From Undaria pinnatifida (Eukaryota > Sar > Phaeophyceae > Laminariales > Alariaceae), in the NCBI GenBank assembly GCA_012845835.1, contig JABAKD010000011.1, forward strand, positions 11,723,865 to 11,787,864: a stretch of DNA of 64,000 nucleotides. Direction: 5' to 3'. The stretch's first letter is position 1. The number at the start of each line of letters is the position of its first letter. Under the pieces are notes generated by a model. The model had not been told where the DNA came from. It saw only the letters and a program-made list of their open reading frames with translations, and searched no databases. Both the position numbers and the translations under genes were made by a program. This document shows positions 10,980 to 59,500 of the stretch, piece by piece.

Positions 10980-11320
10980 TAAAGACTACCTGATACCCTG
11001 ATATCCTGATATCCTGAACCATGGTGCCCATTGCTTTAACATGGTGTCCATTGCTGTAATATGGTCCCCATTGTGGTCACATGGTGTCCACTGCTGTAAC
11101 AAGGTACCCGTTTTTGGTAACATGGTACCCAGTGCTAAGAAAAAACACCATTGAGTGCTATTGGGCATAGTACACTCTAAAATAAGACATCCTGGTACCC
11201 AAATATCCTGTACAAAGGGTATCCATTGACGACAAAAACGCAGCTGAGTGCGACTGGACATGGTACACACGAAACAAAGACCCCTAAAGTACAACAGTAA
11301 CCTACAACCCGTCAAATGGT
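10980..11320. repeat. degenerate minisatellite, unit about 22 bp
   Basis: Repeated ACATGGTGTCCATTGCTGTA variants and a CCTGATATCCTGATATCCTG opening. The minus-strand open frame over it is a repeat artefact. Confidence 0.6.
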
Positions 11321-12312
11321 GACCATTAGCGCACCCGTATATCCCACCACACACTCCTTGCGAGGAAAATATCGTCAAGGCCAGAAAGCAACAACACAAT
11401 AGTCCACAGACGCGGTCCACTCGCCCCGTGCAGTACTATGTATCGCCAGAAATAACCCTCCATGTGCCTCAAGCCCAGAAAAAAAATCCCACGCGTTTCA
11501 GCCGAGCTATCATGATCAAACTCGCACTCGCATCGGCGCCTTCCCCTCATCTCCTCACATCGGGTCCATCGCCAACCACTCGATTTAAGAGATAAAATGC
11601 CCGGCGCCTCGCCCTAAACTCAGCTTTCGTAAAAAAACACTTGAGTAGAGAGGCAGCATCACTGCCAAGCTAAGCACTTCAAAACAAGAGAAGAAACGAA
11701 AAAAAAAACAGCCACGGTCACAAAACAAGCTTAACAAAATACAGCTTGCGCCACCTACGATCCTGGTCGGATACTAAATCCTTCTCCGTCTCTCTACCAT
11801 CTTCAGTTCACTCCCCTTCCCTCCCGGCCTAAGAACCGGAGAGTCAATCCGCTACCGCCATGCTCTGAAAGCCTACACCCTAACTTGTCCCAATACCCAC
11901 CCCTAACGGACGCATCCACCTACCGACCCATTTGCAGTCGCACCGCAACCCAGCCTAACCCCGCCCACTCTTATTCTCCAAACTCTCCGCTTTTATCCGG
12001 AACCCTTCGAAAGCCCAGACACCATGTGCTGCAACAACTTGAGCACATTAAGTTGGGCCGCTAATATAACCGGCGAAACCTTCGAAAGCTCAGTCTACGT
12101 GCTGCAAGCCACGCGAACTTGCGCACAAAAACATCGGGCCTCAAAACCTCAACCAGTAAAACCTCTCAAAAGTCAACACGTAAAATATGCTAAGACTATA
12201 GTTCGACGTAGTACCTTTATGTGCCGCGAGAAAAATTGTAAACCATGTTGGGTCGCCTCGATCACCAAAAGCGCCCGCCCCTCCTACTCGTCCTCCTCTT
12301 CTCAAGAGCGTC
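11321..12312. other. downstream flank of the KNL1-like gene, no gene recognised
   Basis: This segment follows the KNL1-like stop codon on the minus strand and should contain its 3' UTR. No clear polyadenylation signal or second gene is recognised. Confidence 0.35.
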
Positions 12313-47342
<35,030 letters not shown>

Positions 47343-50300
47343 TCTTTGAGCGTCGCGAGATAGCTCTGCCAGGGGGGAAACGCTGGAAACCCAGCGGGTC
47401 ACCTTCCCGCTCGCCTGCATCCACACCAAACAGAGCAGACGGTCAGCTACTAAATGCGCGTGTTCGACCGCGAAGTGTTCGAGCTGGCTTGGGGGGTGAG
47501 AGAGGGCGCGGCGCGATACTCTCACGAAAACGCAAAACATCAAGAAAAATCGCAATTCTAACGTCTATCGTATTCTAACCTCACGCCGAATGATGACCTT
47601 AGTACTGGCACAAGAAAGGACAGCGCACTTACTGCAACAGGGAGGAGCATAGCACAACCTACAGGCGCGCAAGGGCGGCTACAGATGGCTTGGCGACAGA
47701 GCTGCTCTGTTGACTTTGACTGCTATTGCAATTGCCTCGCCACTATCATCTGGGACGGGTTTCTAAAAAGGAAAAAGTTGAAAGTTTGAGTGGAGAGCCT
47801 CGCCGACTACTCCAAAACGTGCAGAATGGGGACCAAAGAGGCTTACCGGTGGTGATCTCTGTATCGCGTTCTCGTCCACGACTTCCATGCTCTTCACGAG
47901 GCTCGCAGGCTAGGCGGCGTCCCAAGCCAGACTAGTACCGAGAGACTGAGAAAAAATATCGCCAACGGCCGACTTCTTTCATAAAAAATGCGGCCCTCTT
48001 TAGTGGAAACCGGGGTTTGCACTTATTTGACCCCGTGCGACGTAGCGATTGTATCGATCACATGCCGTTTGAAGCATTCTGACCTCAGCACGCACAGCAC
48101 TGGAGTGAGGAGAGAAGCCGACAGCTTGACGGGGAAGTAGGATAGGCTACTGTCTTGCTCAGCTAGGACCAGGACCAGGTGTGTGGGGTGGGGTGACCGT
48201 GTGATTTTGCAAGCTTTCATAAAAGTGTTCCAAAATCGTGTCGTAGTTCTTGATTTGTTCTGTCCTGCATCACGGGTTGCCTTTGATAGCTGACGGGCGT
48301 TCCATGCGTTCCCCGACTGCGCTCTGGCGAAGTTTTATCTCAGCTGTTGACTGTGTATACCTAAGCTGCCGTAGATTGTGTCATCTCTCGTCGAGCAGAG
48401 GTCCGGCGTAAGCAGTTTGCGTACAGCAGCAGCAAATCACACGACAACGAATTGCCTGCCTTCCAGCAGTACTAGTAATCAGGTTGCATGTTATACTGAT
48501 TTTGGACTAAATTTTAAGAATCGTTTCATTCTCGTATTTATATGTAAAAAATCATTATATTCTCGCCCATAGTGGTTTATGGTAGAAGCCACGGTTGTGA
48601 GGCAGTTTGCCTTTCGCGGCCTCCTTCGCTCGTTTGGGAATGCCGCTGTAAGCTGCAAATGAGCACAACAGTGCCTTTCCTTAGAAGTGGCGGGCGGGCA
48701 CCGGGGCCTGCTGCGACGGTGTCTATCGATTCTAGAACGGTCACTGCTAAATGGTTGCAAATACGTACGTACTCTTGTATATATATACGGACCGCACACA
48801 AGCTGCAAGCAATGCCCTTGATGTGCGGTGGGATTGGCCAGGCAGCAAAATCGACGAAAACACTCAAACAAGTTGACCTTCAAAACAGAGAGCACCCGGC
48901 GCCGCCGCGTACGTCTTCAGCCACGCAGAGTGTGCGCATCCGTAGTATTCATGGCCAGAGCGTCATGGACTTCTCCTGGAGAGGAGCAAGGTCCCTGTTG
49001 TTCAGTTCGTGCTTGATAGCGGCAAGCGTTGGAGTTGTTATTCTGCTGTTGTGGATTAGTCTATGCGGTGAGATTGACGGTGACACACCACACACGACAC
49101 AAGTCGTGTGACGAGAAGATCAACTTGAGCGGTCATCGCGTCATCGCGGCATTAATTGTACTTGAGAATATCATATACAACATATCATACATGTATCATA
49201 CGAACATGAGGCAGCTCGCGTTGAACAGGTCGCGTTCTACAGCGTTAGGGTTCCATCTGGCGACAGGTGATACAGTCGTGCCGTTGTTGGCAGCCACTTG
49301 ATGTTGATGTTGGAAGTTGGGTTCGAGGTTGGAATCGCAGGAGGCAGGAGATCACGATAACGATAAAGCGACATGCGACGGCCAGTTGGCGACGGCCCTC
49401 TTGACGGTTCTTCGCATAGTATGATGCATGTCTTGGCAATGTGGAGAACACTAAACACAGCAGCAGTACAACGCACAGCATCAGCGACTGTATCCTGCTT
49501 ATGTGTCCTGGTATGTGCCGTTCCAACACGCACGAACTGATGCTGTGTCCCCAGGACATCTCTCAATTCGCGTACTAGTGGCTTTTCGAGCGTAACCTCA
49601 TCACTATTCGCAAGATACCACACCCCCTGCCATGAGTCTCGGAGTCGTTTCTATCCATAACAAGAGTGGCGCGCGCCCAACGAAAATAGTGGTTTTGGAA
49701 GGATCCCTTCGAGATATTTTCGCAGTCGCACTTGGCGGCGTTTGCGCTTTCCCCGTTATGATGTTCGATGGAGGGCAAACCATATTGACCATATTGGAAA
49801 TTCGGGTTTTGTGTGTTGTCTCACGTGTTCAACTGTACCGGTCGGATCTATTAAAACTGCTGTAGGTTTACAAGTACAGGCCTGTTTTGAGCTCCCACGT
49901 TCCCACATAGAGCACCCACCGTCCACCGCCGTGTACCCGTCTGTACCGGTACCAGTGCAGCAGTATCAGCTTCAAGCCAGCAGTAAATAGCTGAAGTACC
50001 AGCCGCAAGTATATTGCAGTAGTCGCGGGTAGGAAACAGACAGCAGTGTGAACTTTGAGTACTACTATCGTGCGTAGCAACGGCTATCGCTCCCGCCATC
50101 ACTCGTATTCTCCTGAAGCAGGGTGCGTATTTGAAGGGAGCTTCCTCGAGCGCATGCCACGCAAGCATGTGTCGTCGACTCTGTCCTTGTTTTTCGCTTG
50201 CCAACAAAGTTTCATACAGTGTGTTGCTGCTGCTGCTGCTTGCTGCCGCCGCCCCCGCTGCGACACCCCCCTGTCCACGGGCACACGTGAAACAATTGAT

Positions 50301-50584
50301 TGAAGTGATAACTGGTGTGATACCTGGTGACTTCTCAAAGGGCCATCTTGCCAGTATCACATTGGAAGTCGCAACTGCTGCGGCGCACTTCAAACCCTGT
50401 TCTCGACCGCCGGTCGCGATGTGTGTCTGCCCGACGGTGCTTGTCAGTACAGATATAGGTGCAGTAGGTGCCGTTAACGCTTTTCCCACTCCTGAAATTC
50501 CCTCTCTGGTCTTATCCTAATCCCCCCCCCAAAAAAACGTGTCTGCAGTTCTCACGGGGTTAAGGAGAGGAGGTCGCCTTTGCC
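47343..50584. promoter_or_regulatory. divergent intergenic region between KNL1-like gene and MVD
   Basis: About 3.2 kb between the two inferred start codons should hold both promoters and 5' UTRs, perhaps with untranslated exons. No TATA box or other motif is convincing enough to place. The longest open frames (48572-49111 plus, 49851-50489 minus) lack recognisable domains or partner exons. Confidence 0.4.
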
Positions 50585-53500
50585 ATGGACCCAGTCATCG
50601 ACCCCCGGCTCTGCGTAACATGCTCGGCCCCGACAAACATCGCGGTCATCAAGTACTGGGGCAAGGACAGCATAGCCCTCAACACTCCCATCAACTCCTC
50701 TGCCAGCGTCACACTCTGCCAGGTACGCCAAGTCTACTACAATGGCGATCGCCCTGTAGTGCCGGCTTTCGCGAGCCAGCAATACCACCAGTATACCGGA
50801 AACTGGCACTATTGACGATATTACCGATACTACTTAATCGGGTTCCAGTCGTGCGGCGCGATTTTCGCGGCACTATACCGAAAACAGGAGCTAGTCTACC
50901 GGCACTAAACCGGAAACAGACGCTAATCAACCGGCATTATACCGAAAACAGGCACTAATCAACCGGCACTATAGGGAGACCCCCACTAACTGTATTACTA
51001 TAGTGTGTACAGGCTGGCATTCCCGGTGGTCTGGTGGTAAAGCTCATATCTACCGATGCCCATTTCGCCAGCAATTGTTTTTTTGTTTGAAAACGGGCGT
51101 GCAAAAAGTGCGATAGCGCAAGTTGGCGAAATTCGATGCAAATGATATCAGTTGGAATGCTGTGGAATGCCTAACGCTCCGCGCAATCAAGCTGGAGGCG
51201 TGTACCGGGGAGGGCAAGGGATAACACCTGTAACCTCAGCTTGTTCAGATAATCGCCGCCGGAAGAACCTCCTATATTCGAGCTAAGCTGGAAAGTAAAG
51301 GGATTATCAAGCTTATTTAATAATGCGGAGATTTGCAACTGTCGTCAAGGTGTGTGCGCTGGTAGTCGGCGGACGCTTGTGGCGACCGAAAGGGGTCATT
51401 TGACTCGTGGACGAAGTGCCCAGTGCGCTGTGGTGGGAACCGTTGCCAAGCTGGTGGGCACACTAATCCACGGATAAGTGTACATGAAAACCCGTATTGA
51501 CGCTGTTCAATAGATCGAAATGGATATTAAAACTGGAGCGATTTTTTTGTTTTGTTTTGTGGTCATCCTTGCCGCGTGCATACCAAGCACACACGACTGC
51601 CTCTTCCTTCATGTCCGATTGCAATGATTCTACTGCGTGGCGTTTTATTTCTTGTGCTGTCCTCTTCCAGGATGACTTGAGGGCTATCACAACGGTGGCT
51701 GCGAGCAAGAGCTTCGAAAAGGACCAGCTGTGGCTCAACGGAACGTGAGGATGCCGCGTCATGGGTGCACAGCATTAGCTACGCATACTTGTAGTGCAAA
51801 AGGCGGTCCGAACCACTCCCCAGTGTTTGTGCATGTCGCACCGCTGCCCCATACGTTTAGTGCCTGCCGTCCTGACTATTGCGGACTATTGCGGGCTATT
51901 TGACTACACACTATGGACCCGCCAACAAGAAACACCAAATCCGAGCAATGGATTAGTACGCAGTAGTAATGACTAGTAAGGATCACTAAGGATTCAAAGC
52001 TTTTCTGACAACAACCTTAAGAAACCTTGAACATATACAATTCTAGTATACTAGGATTTAGCGTAGCGCTCGCCCCTCAGTAGGATTTCTTCATCAAAAT
52101 TTCCAGGGTTAAGGTCGGCAACGTTTTTTTTTGGCGGACTCAGGCGGGGCGGTATTGCAATACGGCGGTATTTTTTTGGCGGTAGGCGGTATTTCGGGTT
52201 TTGGCGGTAACGACTTTGACGGTAAGCGGTAATTACAAATATGGTGGTATTTTTTCGGCGGTAATGCAACACGCGTCGGTGATTTTTTTGGCGGTGGGCG
52301 GTTTTCGCTTTTTGGCGGTATTGTTTCAGCGGTAGGCGGTAAATACAAAATATGGCGATATTTTTTCGGCGGTAATGCAACCCGGCGTAAATTGTTTCGG
52401 CGGTAGACGGTTTTTCGTATTTAGGCGGTAACGTATAAGTCAACCCAAAACTTGGGCGGTATTGAGCAGCCTCATGCGACACGCACGAACAGAGAAAGCA
52501 AATAAGCGTTACCACCCTGAAACCACAATAATACTATAATAATAATCGAATGCCTTGATGTATTAATAAATTGCAAATTGCTAGTAATTGGTGGTTATGA
52601 GGTGCGGCCTCAATACCTGCAGTAGCCATATCTGCGATATATCATATATGGAGTTCCTTGTGATGTATGTGCGGCGGAACTAACTCTACTTTTCTTGTGG
52701 ATAACGTTGTGTTTGACAGTTACACGACGGTTACTTGTGAGTGCGCAGAGCAGGTTTTACATGAAACCAAAAAGCATACCCTGAGTCTCCGTTATTGCAG
52801 AGCTCGGTTTGCGTTGTATGCGCTAGGCAAGCAGTAGTACTGCAGTTGTACTGGAGTTCGATGCGTGCAGCAGAGATGAAGAATAACTTGAGGCAATGAA
52901 GCACAGGTAATCCTCTGATGTGTGCAGCCGTACGTGTGGGCTTACTCGTGGGCAATATATCGTGCGGCGGAACTAACTCTACTCTTTTTGTGGGTACTCG
53001 TACATCGTTCGGCCGAACTATGTGCCAATGTTTCTGCCACGATGGTACGCTGTTTTGAAAACTTGAAAAACATGTTCTACTATGATATGAACCCAGTTGT
53101 GGTGCCGGTGAAAACACACGTTGCCGCACCTGCCTCAATGAACTCCAACCACTCGCAGCGAAACCAGCTCCAGAAAAGTTGGCCGTCATTTGCGCGTGCA
53201 CAGGACCCGTCTGGGCTGGCCTTGGTGCGTGTACGTTGAGTGCGATGGACAACCGTGGCCGAAAAAAAGTTGACTTACACAAACATACACACAAACAAAG
53301 AAATGGATTCGAGGCACCCTACCCCCGTATGCGATCCGATATGTAGAGCATTTTTCCCTTGGAAACCAAGAAAAAAAGGCTCAGCGCTGCGAGCTTCGCG
53401 CGCCTCATTATCAACAATAAATCTCCTGAGGTTGTTGTTGTTGTTATTGTTGTTCTCAAATTAACTCGTATAGTCAAGTCCGTGGTCACAGGACAGGCTC

Positions 53501-56500
53501 CAGTCACTCTGGAGCTGAGGAATACCCCAGGGAAAACACAAACAAACCAAAGGTGGTACACGCATATATCACAGCTGACGCAATTCATGCCTTCACTAGG
53601 AACATATAAAAGTGAAATCGGCAGTCAGCCTACGATTTGCCAGGTCCATACTGGTGCATACGTCTCACTACTCGCGCCTGGAAAAACCGACTATACCGCT
53701 TGCCACCCAAGAAAGACTACCACGCATATATTGCACGTAGTACCTATCACTACGCATACGCACGACAGACGCAAGTCAATTGGAAAAAAGAAACAAAGAA
53801 AAGAAAATAAAATAAAGGAAAGGGAAGAAAAGACAAGAAAGCGAAAAAACGAAAATGGAAAGGAAAGAAAAGAAAATACAAGAAAAGCAAGAAAAAACAA
53901 GACAAGAAGAGGAAGCAAGGGAAGGAAAAGAGAAGGAAATGTAATACTAGCAGACCCTAGGAACTGACTAAAGACGGCATTGAGCTCATAGAGGGTAGCA
54001 AGTGCATCATCAATGGCACTGGGGAGAGAACGCAACATGGCGAAGAAGTCAGGTCGGTCTTACGCTATCTTGTGACGGCCATTGGAAGGCCCACAAATTT
54101 CAAGACGATGATGGCCAGACCCAGACTTCAGTCTCTAGGGCATAAGGCCTCCCCTTCCCCCTCCCCTCCCCCCCCTTCCCCCCCTCCCCCCCTCCCCCCT
54201 TCCCCCGGCTGCTTAGAGATGCCGACGGTGGATGGCACTGCCGCAGCGTTTGCGCGTCGCTCTGCAGCTTTGCGTCTCTCCGTTTCATGTCAAGTCCGCA
54301 TGAACAACTCGTTTCCCTCCTCTACTCGTCGAAACCATCTGCCGGCCTTCTGAGCTGCCTTTCGCCACCCTTCGAATTTCATTCCAAAGACCGACATATC
54401 CCCCTTCAGATGAGCCCCCCTGAGTAGCCCTTACCCCCAACAAGCTCCCCAAACATCACCCTCTGTGGCAGACGCTCCTCCCCCATACGTGCTGCGAATT
54501 CCGCAAACAATATCCTCCGTTTGCGCACTATCGCCTCTATGCTCTGGGAAGCTGTCGTATCAAGCGCGTCGGCGTACGATAGGGTGTGGCCGTCGCGCTT
54601 CCGTTTCCGCCATCCGAGGCATCGGAGGAGCATGGAGTGGTGAACCCGTCGTAGCCTGTCATAGTCAGGCTTGTTCGGGCTCCACGTCATGCAACCGTAA
54701 AGCAGTGTCTCGACGCCCTCAGCTTTCAGCAACCGCACCTTCAACTGTAAGCGCACACCGAGGTATTGTAGCCCTAGCCTCGTCTAAATTCCCCTCTCTT
54801 AGTAGAAGTACTGGTATTCCCATCTAAACCACTCATTGCTCTGCTGGACCACGCTGAGCGTGGTGTGGGCAGGTGCGTGGGCAGAGGATTGTGGCCAGGT
54901 GGGCGTTGGGGGCTCTCTCTGTCCGCACGTCTGCACACGTCCGGCAATAGGTTATAAAGTTATGCCGGAAAGGAACTTGCAGCACCAAAATAGCAAAGAA
55001 CACAGATGGACACGGACAAACAAGGATTTATAATAATTAAAAAAATAACACGGGTGGTATGTTGTGCAGGCGGTACCTTTTGGGCGGTATCCAGTGCCGC
55101 GGGAATGTTTTGGGCGGTGTCGAGAGTTGGCGGTACTTTCTAGGCGGTGTCGAGAGTTGGCGGTACTTTCTGGGCGCTGTCGAGAGTTGGCGGTACTTTC
55201 AGGGCGGTATCGAGAGTTGGCGGTATCAATTCGGCGGTAAGCGGTAATTACGATTATGGTGGTATTTTTTCGGCGGTATTGCAATACGGCGGTACTTTTC
55301 TGGTGGTATGTGGTATTTCAGTTTTTGGCGGTAACGACTTCGGCGGTAGGCGATACTTACACAATATGGCGGTAAACCGCGGAATTACCGGGAACGCCCA
55401 CCAGGGGGGCAATGCCACGGCGGGAAAATTACCGACCTCAACCCTGAAACATTCTTGGCGTCCCGTAAAAACTGAGCGTTACGTTCTTAGTACACAAGTG
55501 GTTTATCTCTTGTGGGTTGATCTATTGGCTGCATTCTTACGTTCTTAGTACACAAGTGGTTTATTTTTTGTGGGTTGATCTATTGGCTGCATTCTTAGGG
55601 CTGTGAAATACCTGGTAGCTGGACTTGGCGGCTATTAAGACTTGTTACTTGGGTGACGGAGTAATATCCAACCATTTTAATAACAAGTATTTCGTACTAA
55701 ATACGTCGAGCTACAAGCGCGCCAGTCAGGTGCAACGATGCAGCACTCAGAAAAAATCCGAACACCACTCGTAGCTGTAATATATTGTAACACCTAGCCC
55801 ATTGACAGGCCTAGTATTGGTGCCGGTACGGTTGCGCTGCGTTTGCATTCCAGCGAAGAAGACGTGAGCAAGAACAAGCGCTTTCAGGCGGTCATCAGAG
55901 AAGTGCGAGCTCTGGCCACGGATAAGGTGATATGCTGGCGAAGACCCGTGATACGATGGATGTAGCGCTTTTTTGGCTAGTGTATTTACGATACTACTAT
56001 TACGACACACATCATAGCTAACCACCTGGCAAACATGGCAGATAAGCTATGTACTAGTGGCTCAAACCCGGCAAAAATGCGGTGGCTTATGCAGCTCTTT
56101 CAGGCATGCACGAATCTACCCAATGGTGAGCTAGTAATAACTTCAATCTACGGTGAGCTTATCTGCCTTACGTGTGAACAGTTAGCCTTTGCCTCATTGT
56201 GTACGCGAGCTTATCCTTAACTTGTCCTCGTATTATTATTTTTTATTTTTTTGCAGACGGACGAGGAGACCGGCGAGGTCATCGTAGCGTCCGGAGACTG
56301 GGATGAGTATAGGGTGCGCATTGTTTCCAGGAACACCTTCCCAACAGCTGCGGGACTCGCCTCCTCCGCTGCCGGGCTAGCGTGTCTCAGTGAGTACCGT
56401 TTTCGTGTGTACACCACAGCAGTAAGTACCTTCACTTGTACCCGGCACACCACAGTGACTACCTTCACGTGGAGACCACAAACAGTGAGTATCCTCACGT

Positions 56501-59500
56501 GTACACCAAAGTGGGTACCTTCACGTGTACAATACAGTGAGTGCCTTCACATGCATCAGGTACACCACGGTGAGTACCTTCACTTGTACCACGTACACCG
56601 CAGTGAATACCTGCACATGTACACCGCTATAGTGAGCACCTTCACGTGTACACCATTAATGATCACCGTCACGTGCAAACTACAGCAGTGAACATCTTAC
56701 GCCGTGTGCCGATACACCACAGCGAGTACCTTCACGTGTACACCACAGCAGTGAGCATCCTGCATGTGTACGCCACAGCGAGTACCTTCACATGCACACC
56801 ACAGTGAGTACCTTCACGTGTACCAGGTACACAAGAGCGAGTACCCTCACCTGTGCACCAGTGAGTGTCTTCACGTGTAGAGTAGCTATTGACGCCTTTA
56901 CAACCGGAAACCTTTTTTTTTACAAATGTACTTGGATTTAGTATAGGGAGGGATTTGGGGGCTCTAAAGGGGTCAATATCCCTTTGATGCATGCCACTTG
57001 TAGCACCTCATTTTTGCTGAGGCTCTACCTCACCCAATACATGCATAAAGGGATTCTTGATTGCTTCGAAGATTTTGACCTTGCCCTCACCCCACCCCCT
57101 GTTGCTGTTACCACTGCTGTCGCTGCTACTACTACTGTTGTTGTTTCTGTTCTTTTTAAGCGTTCTCGCTCTCGAAGCTGTTCAACGCGAAAGAGACGTT
57201 CCACGGGGAGCTCTCCGCTATCGCGAGGCAGGGATCGGGAAGCGCCTGCAGAAGGTGCGGAGTCCAAGGTTCAATGGGCTTAGGCGTATTGGGGTACATG
57301 GGAAGAGGGTCATTTGGCGGAGGGCTTGGCGCAGAAAATAACACTCAACGCGTGCTTTACCCCGAGCATGCTTTTGGTTTCCTGCAGAATAGCGGAAGGA
57401 ACTTACTTAGTCCTTTACGATTGAACGAACTTACATTCTTACATTTTGGGGACAAACTACTTGGAATCGGTGTGAAATGAAAATTGTTTTCAAGTAGTAA
57501 ACCTAGGGTTAGTAGGCCCTGAAGAACTGCAGCCACTTTTTGGGGGGCAGTAAGCTTGGAATTAGAGTGGGTTAAGGTTGTCGACGCCGCCCTGCGCCAA
57601 CCCGTCGTTTCTCTGTCGCTTTCCCGACCTGCGCTAACCCGTCGTCCTTCTGTCGCCTTCCCGACCTGCGCTAACCCGTCGTCCTTCTGTCGCTTTCCCG
57701 ACCTGCGCTAACCCGTCGTCCTTCTGTCGCTTTCCCGACTGACCCTATTTTCGTGCACCGGTTTTTGTTATATTCGATGCCGTCTTGTGATTGGCTGGAA
57801 TCGCCCAGTCTGTATGGCGGTTTCGTGAAATGGCAGAAGGGCGAGAGGGAGGACGCGCGGGATAGCATCGCCATCCAGGTGAGACGCGATGATTCCACGA
57901 GAGTAGCGATGGTTTTGTGTCCAATAAAATATGTTCAACTATACCTGGTAGGTCATTGCAGCGGAAGAGAAGTCCATCGGTCAATTCATAGATCGCTTGG
58001 GCTAATAGTACGACTTAGGGTCATTCCTATAGCGAACGCGAAAATCACGATTCGTGACTGCTGGAATTCAGCGTTGTACTGTATATCACGTTTTGCTAAA
58101 AAATTCACAGTATTTTGTCACTATTCGTAGCATAATACGAACTATTTGTTAGGCTTTTCAATTTTTTTTCAGTGCCGCAACTCGTGACAAATTTCGCGAT
58201 TCGCGAACATGTCATGTGGCGAACGCTTTAACAGTGGGATACTAGTTTTTGGAGTGTTAGTTTTTGAAGAGAGGCGAAACCGGTGGTCCGTTACGGGAGT
58301 TTGGCAGTATCATACTGTATAATATTGCATGCAGCACCGTTGGTACTGGCAGGTCCGTATCTTCAACAAAGCAGGCGATTTGTACGTTGCATTCCTATCA
58401 CCTCCCCGAATCCCGAAATTGGTGTGTTAATGTGTTACCTCCCCTATACGAAGAATGTAAATAGCTTCTCCCTGAGACACGCCGTTAATTGAGGAGTGAA
58501 TACCTCCCTTTTATCGTATGGTATTTAGTTGAGCTGACTCTACGGACAATTTTACCGCGGCGGCGTCGCGCTTCCCACGATATGCAAGGTGGCGGACGAG
58601 CACCACTGGCCAGAGATGCGGGCGCTTATCCTGGTGGTTTCCGCCGACAAGAAAGATACCTCAAGCACAGCAGGTAAAACGTACTTGGATACCTAGGCCA
58701 TGCATGCGAATGCTGTTAATTGCAGGTAAAAGGTATTTGGATACCTAGGCCATGCATGCGAATGCTGTTAATTGGGTTGCTCCTTTTTTTTTCTCAGGGT
58801 CAGTTTTCGGGTGAAGTACAGAGTTTTTCAAGTGGGAAAACTCAGAAGAAATTATATGCACCCCTATGGTACTGCAGGCGCGTGCTGTGATGATGAAAGG
58901 TAGAGCACTTTGTGGCTGGAACGTTTTTAATTGGCCGGGGCACTCCTTAACCCAAAATGGTGGGAATTTCGATTTTTTTTTTTTTCCCCAATAGTATATT
59001 CGTTGAATACCTGGGCCATGGGATTGTTCATCGGGTACGAGCGCGTTTTTGGCATGCCCAAATCGTTTTTTGGGAGGAGCATAGACCTCCGTAAGTGAGG
59101 ATCCCAGAAAAAAGCGGTGTGTCTCTGTGGTAGGATGCGTCTGTAGCATGCGTTTGTTTTTTATTTGCACCCCGACCTTGTCATGACTCTGTTTTATTTT
59201 GCCGTGCCACAGGTATGCTGTCCTTGTGTCGTGTATTTATGCACGTTTGCCTTGTATATCTGAGTTTTCTGTACGTTTTCCTTTTTTCTTGTGTTTGTAT
59301 GTTTTTGTCGTGTATTGCGTCTCAACCGCTCATTTTTCCTTGGTACTGTACTGCTTTTGCACCGTGCATGCCAATCTGCTCGTGCAGGGATGTCAACGAG
59401 CGTGCAGACCAGTCAGTTGCTAGGGTTCAGGGCAAGGGAGGTAAGGGTGCGCACTGGTGCTGTCTACCTCTAATAATATGCCGATTCGATCGAATCCTGT

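Noticed and set aside
48572-49111. 179-codon plus-strand frame with a hydrophobic stretch near its end
   Set aside because: No domain, no partner exon and no codon pattern unlike chance; it lies in the divergent intergenic region.
49851-50489. 212-codon minus-strand frame just upstream of MVD
   Set aside because: It has no recognisable motif and overlaps the probable MVD promoter; the KNL1-like model starts elsewhere with full phase support.
52731-53294. 187-codon minus-strand frame in MVD intron 2
   Set aside because: It covers a diverged direct repeat, has no motif and no splice partners.
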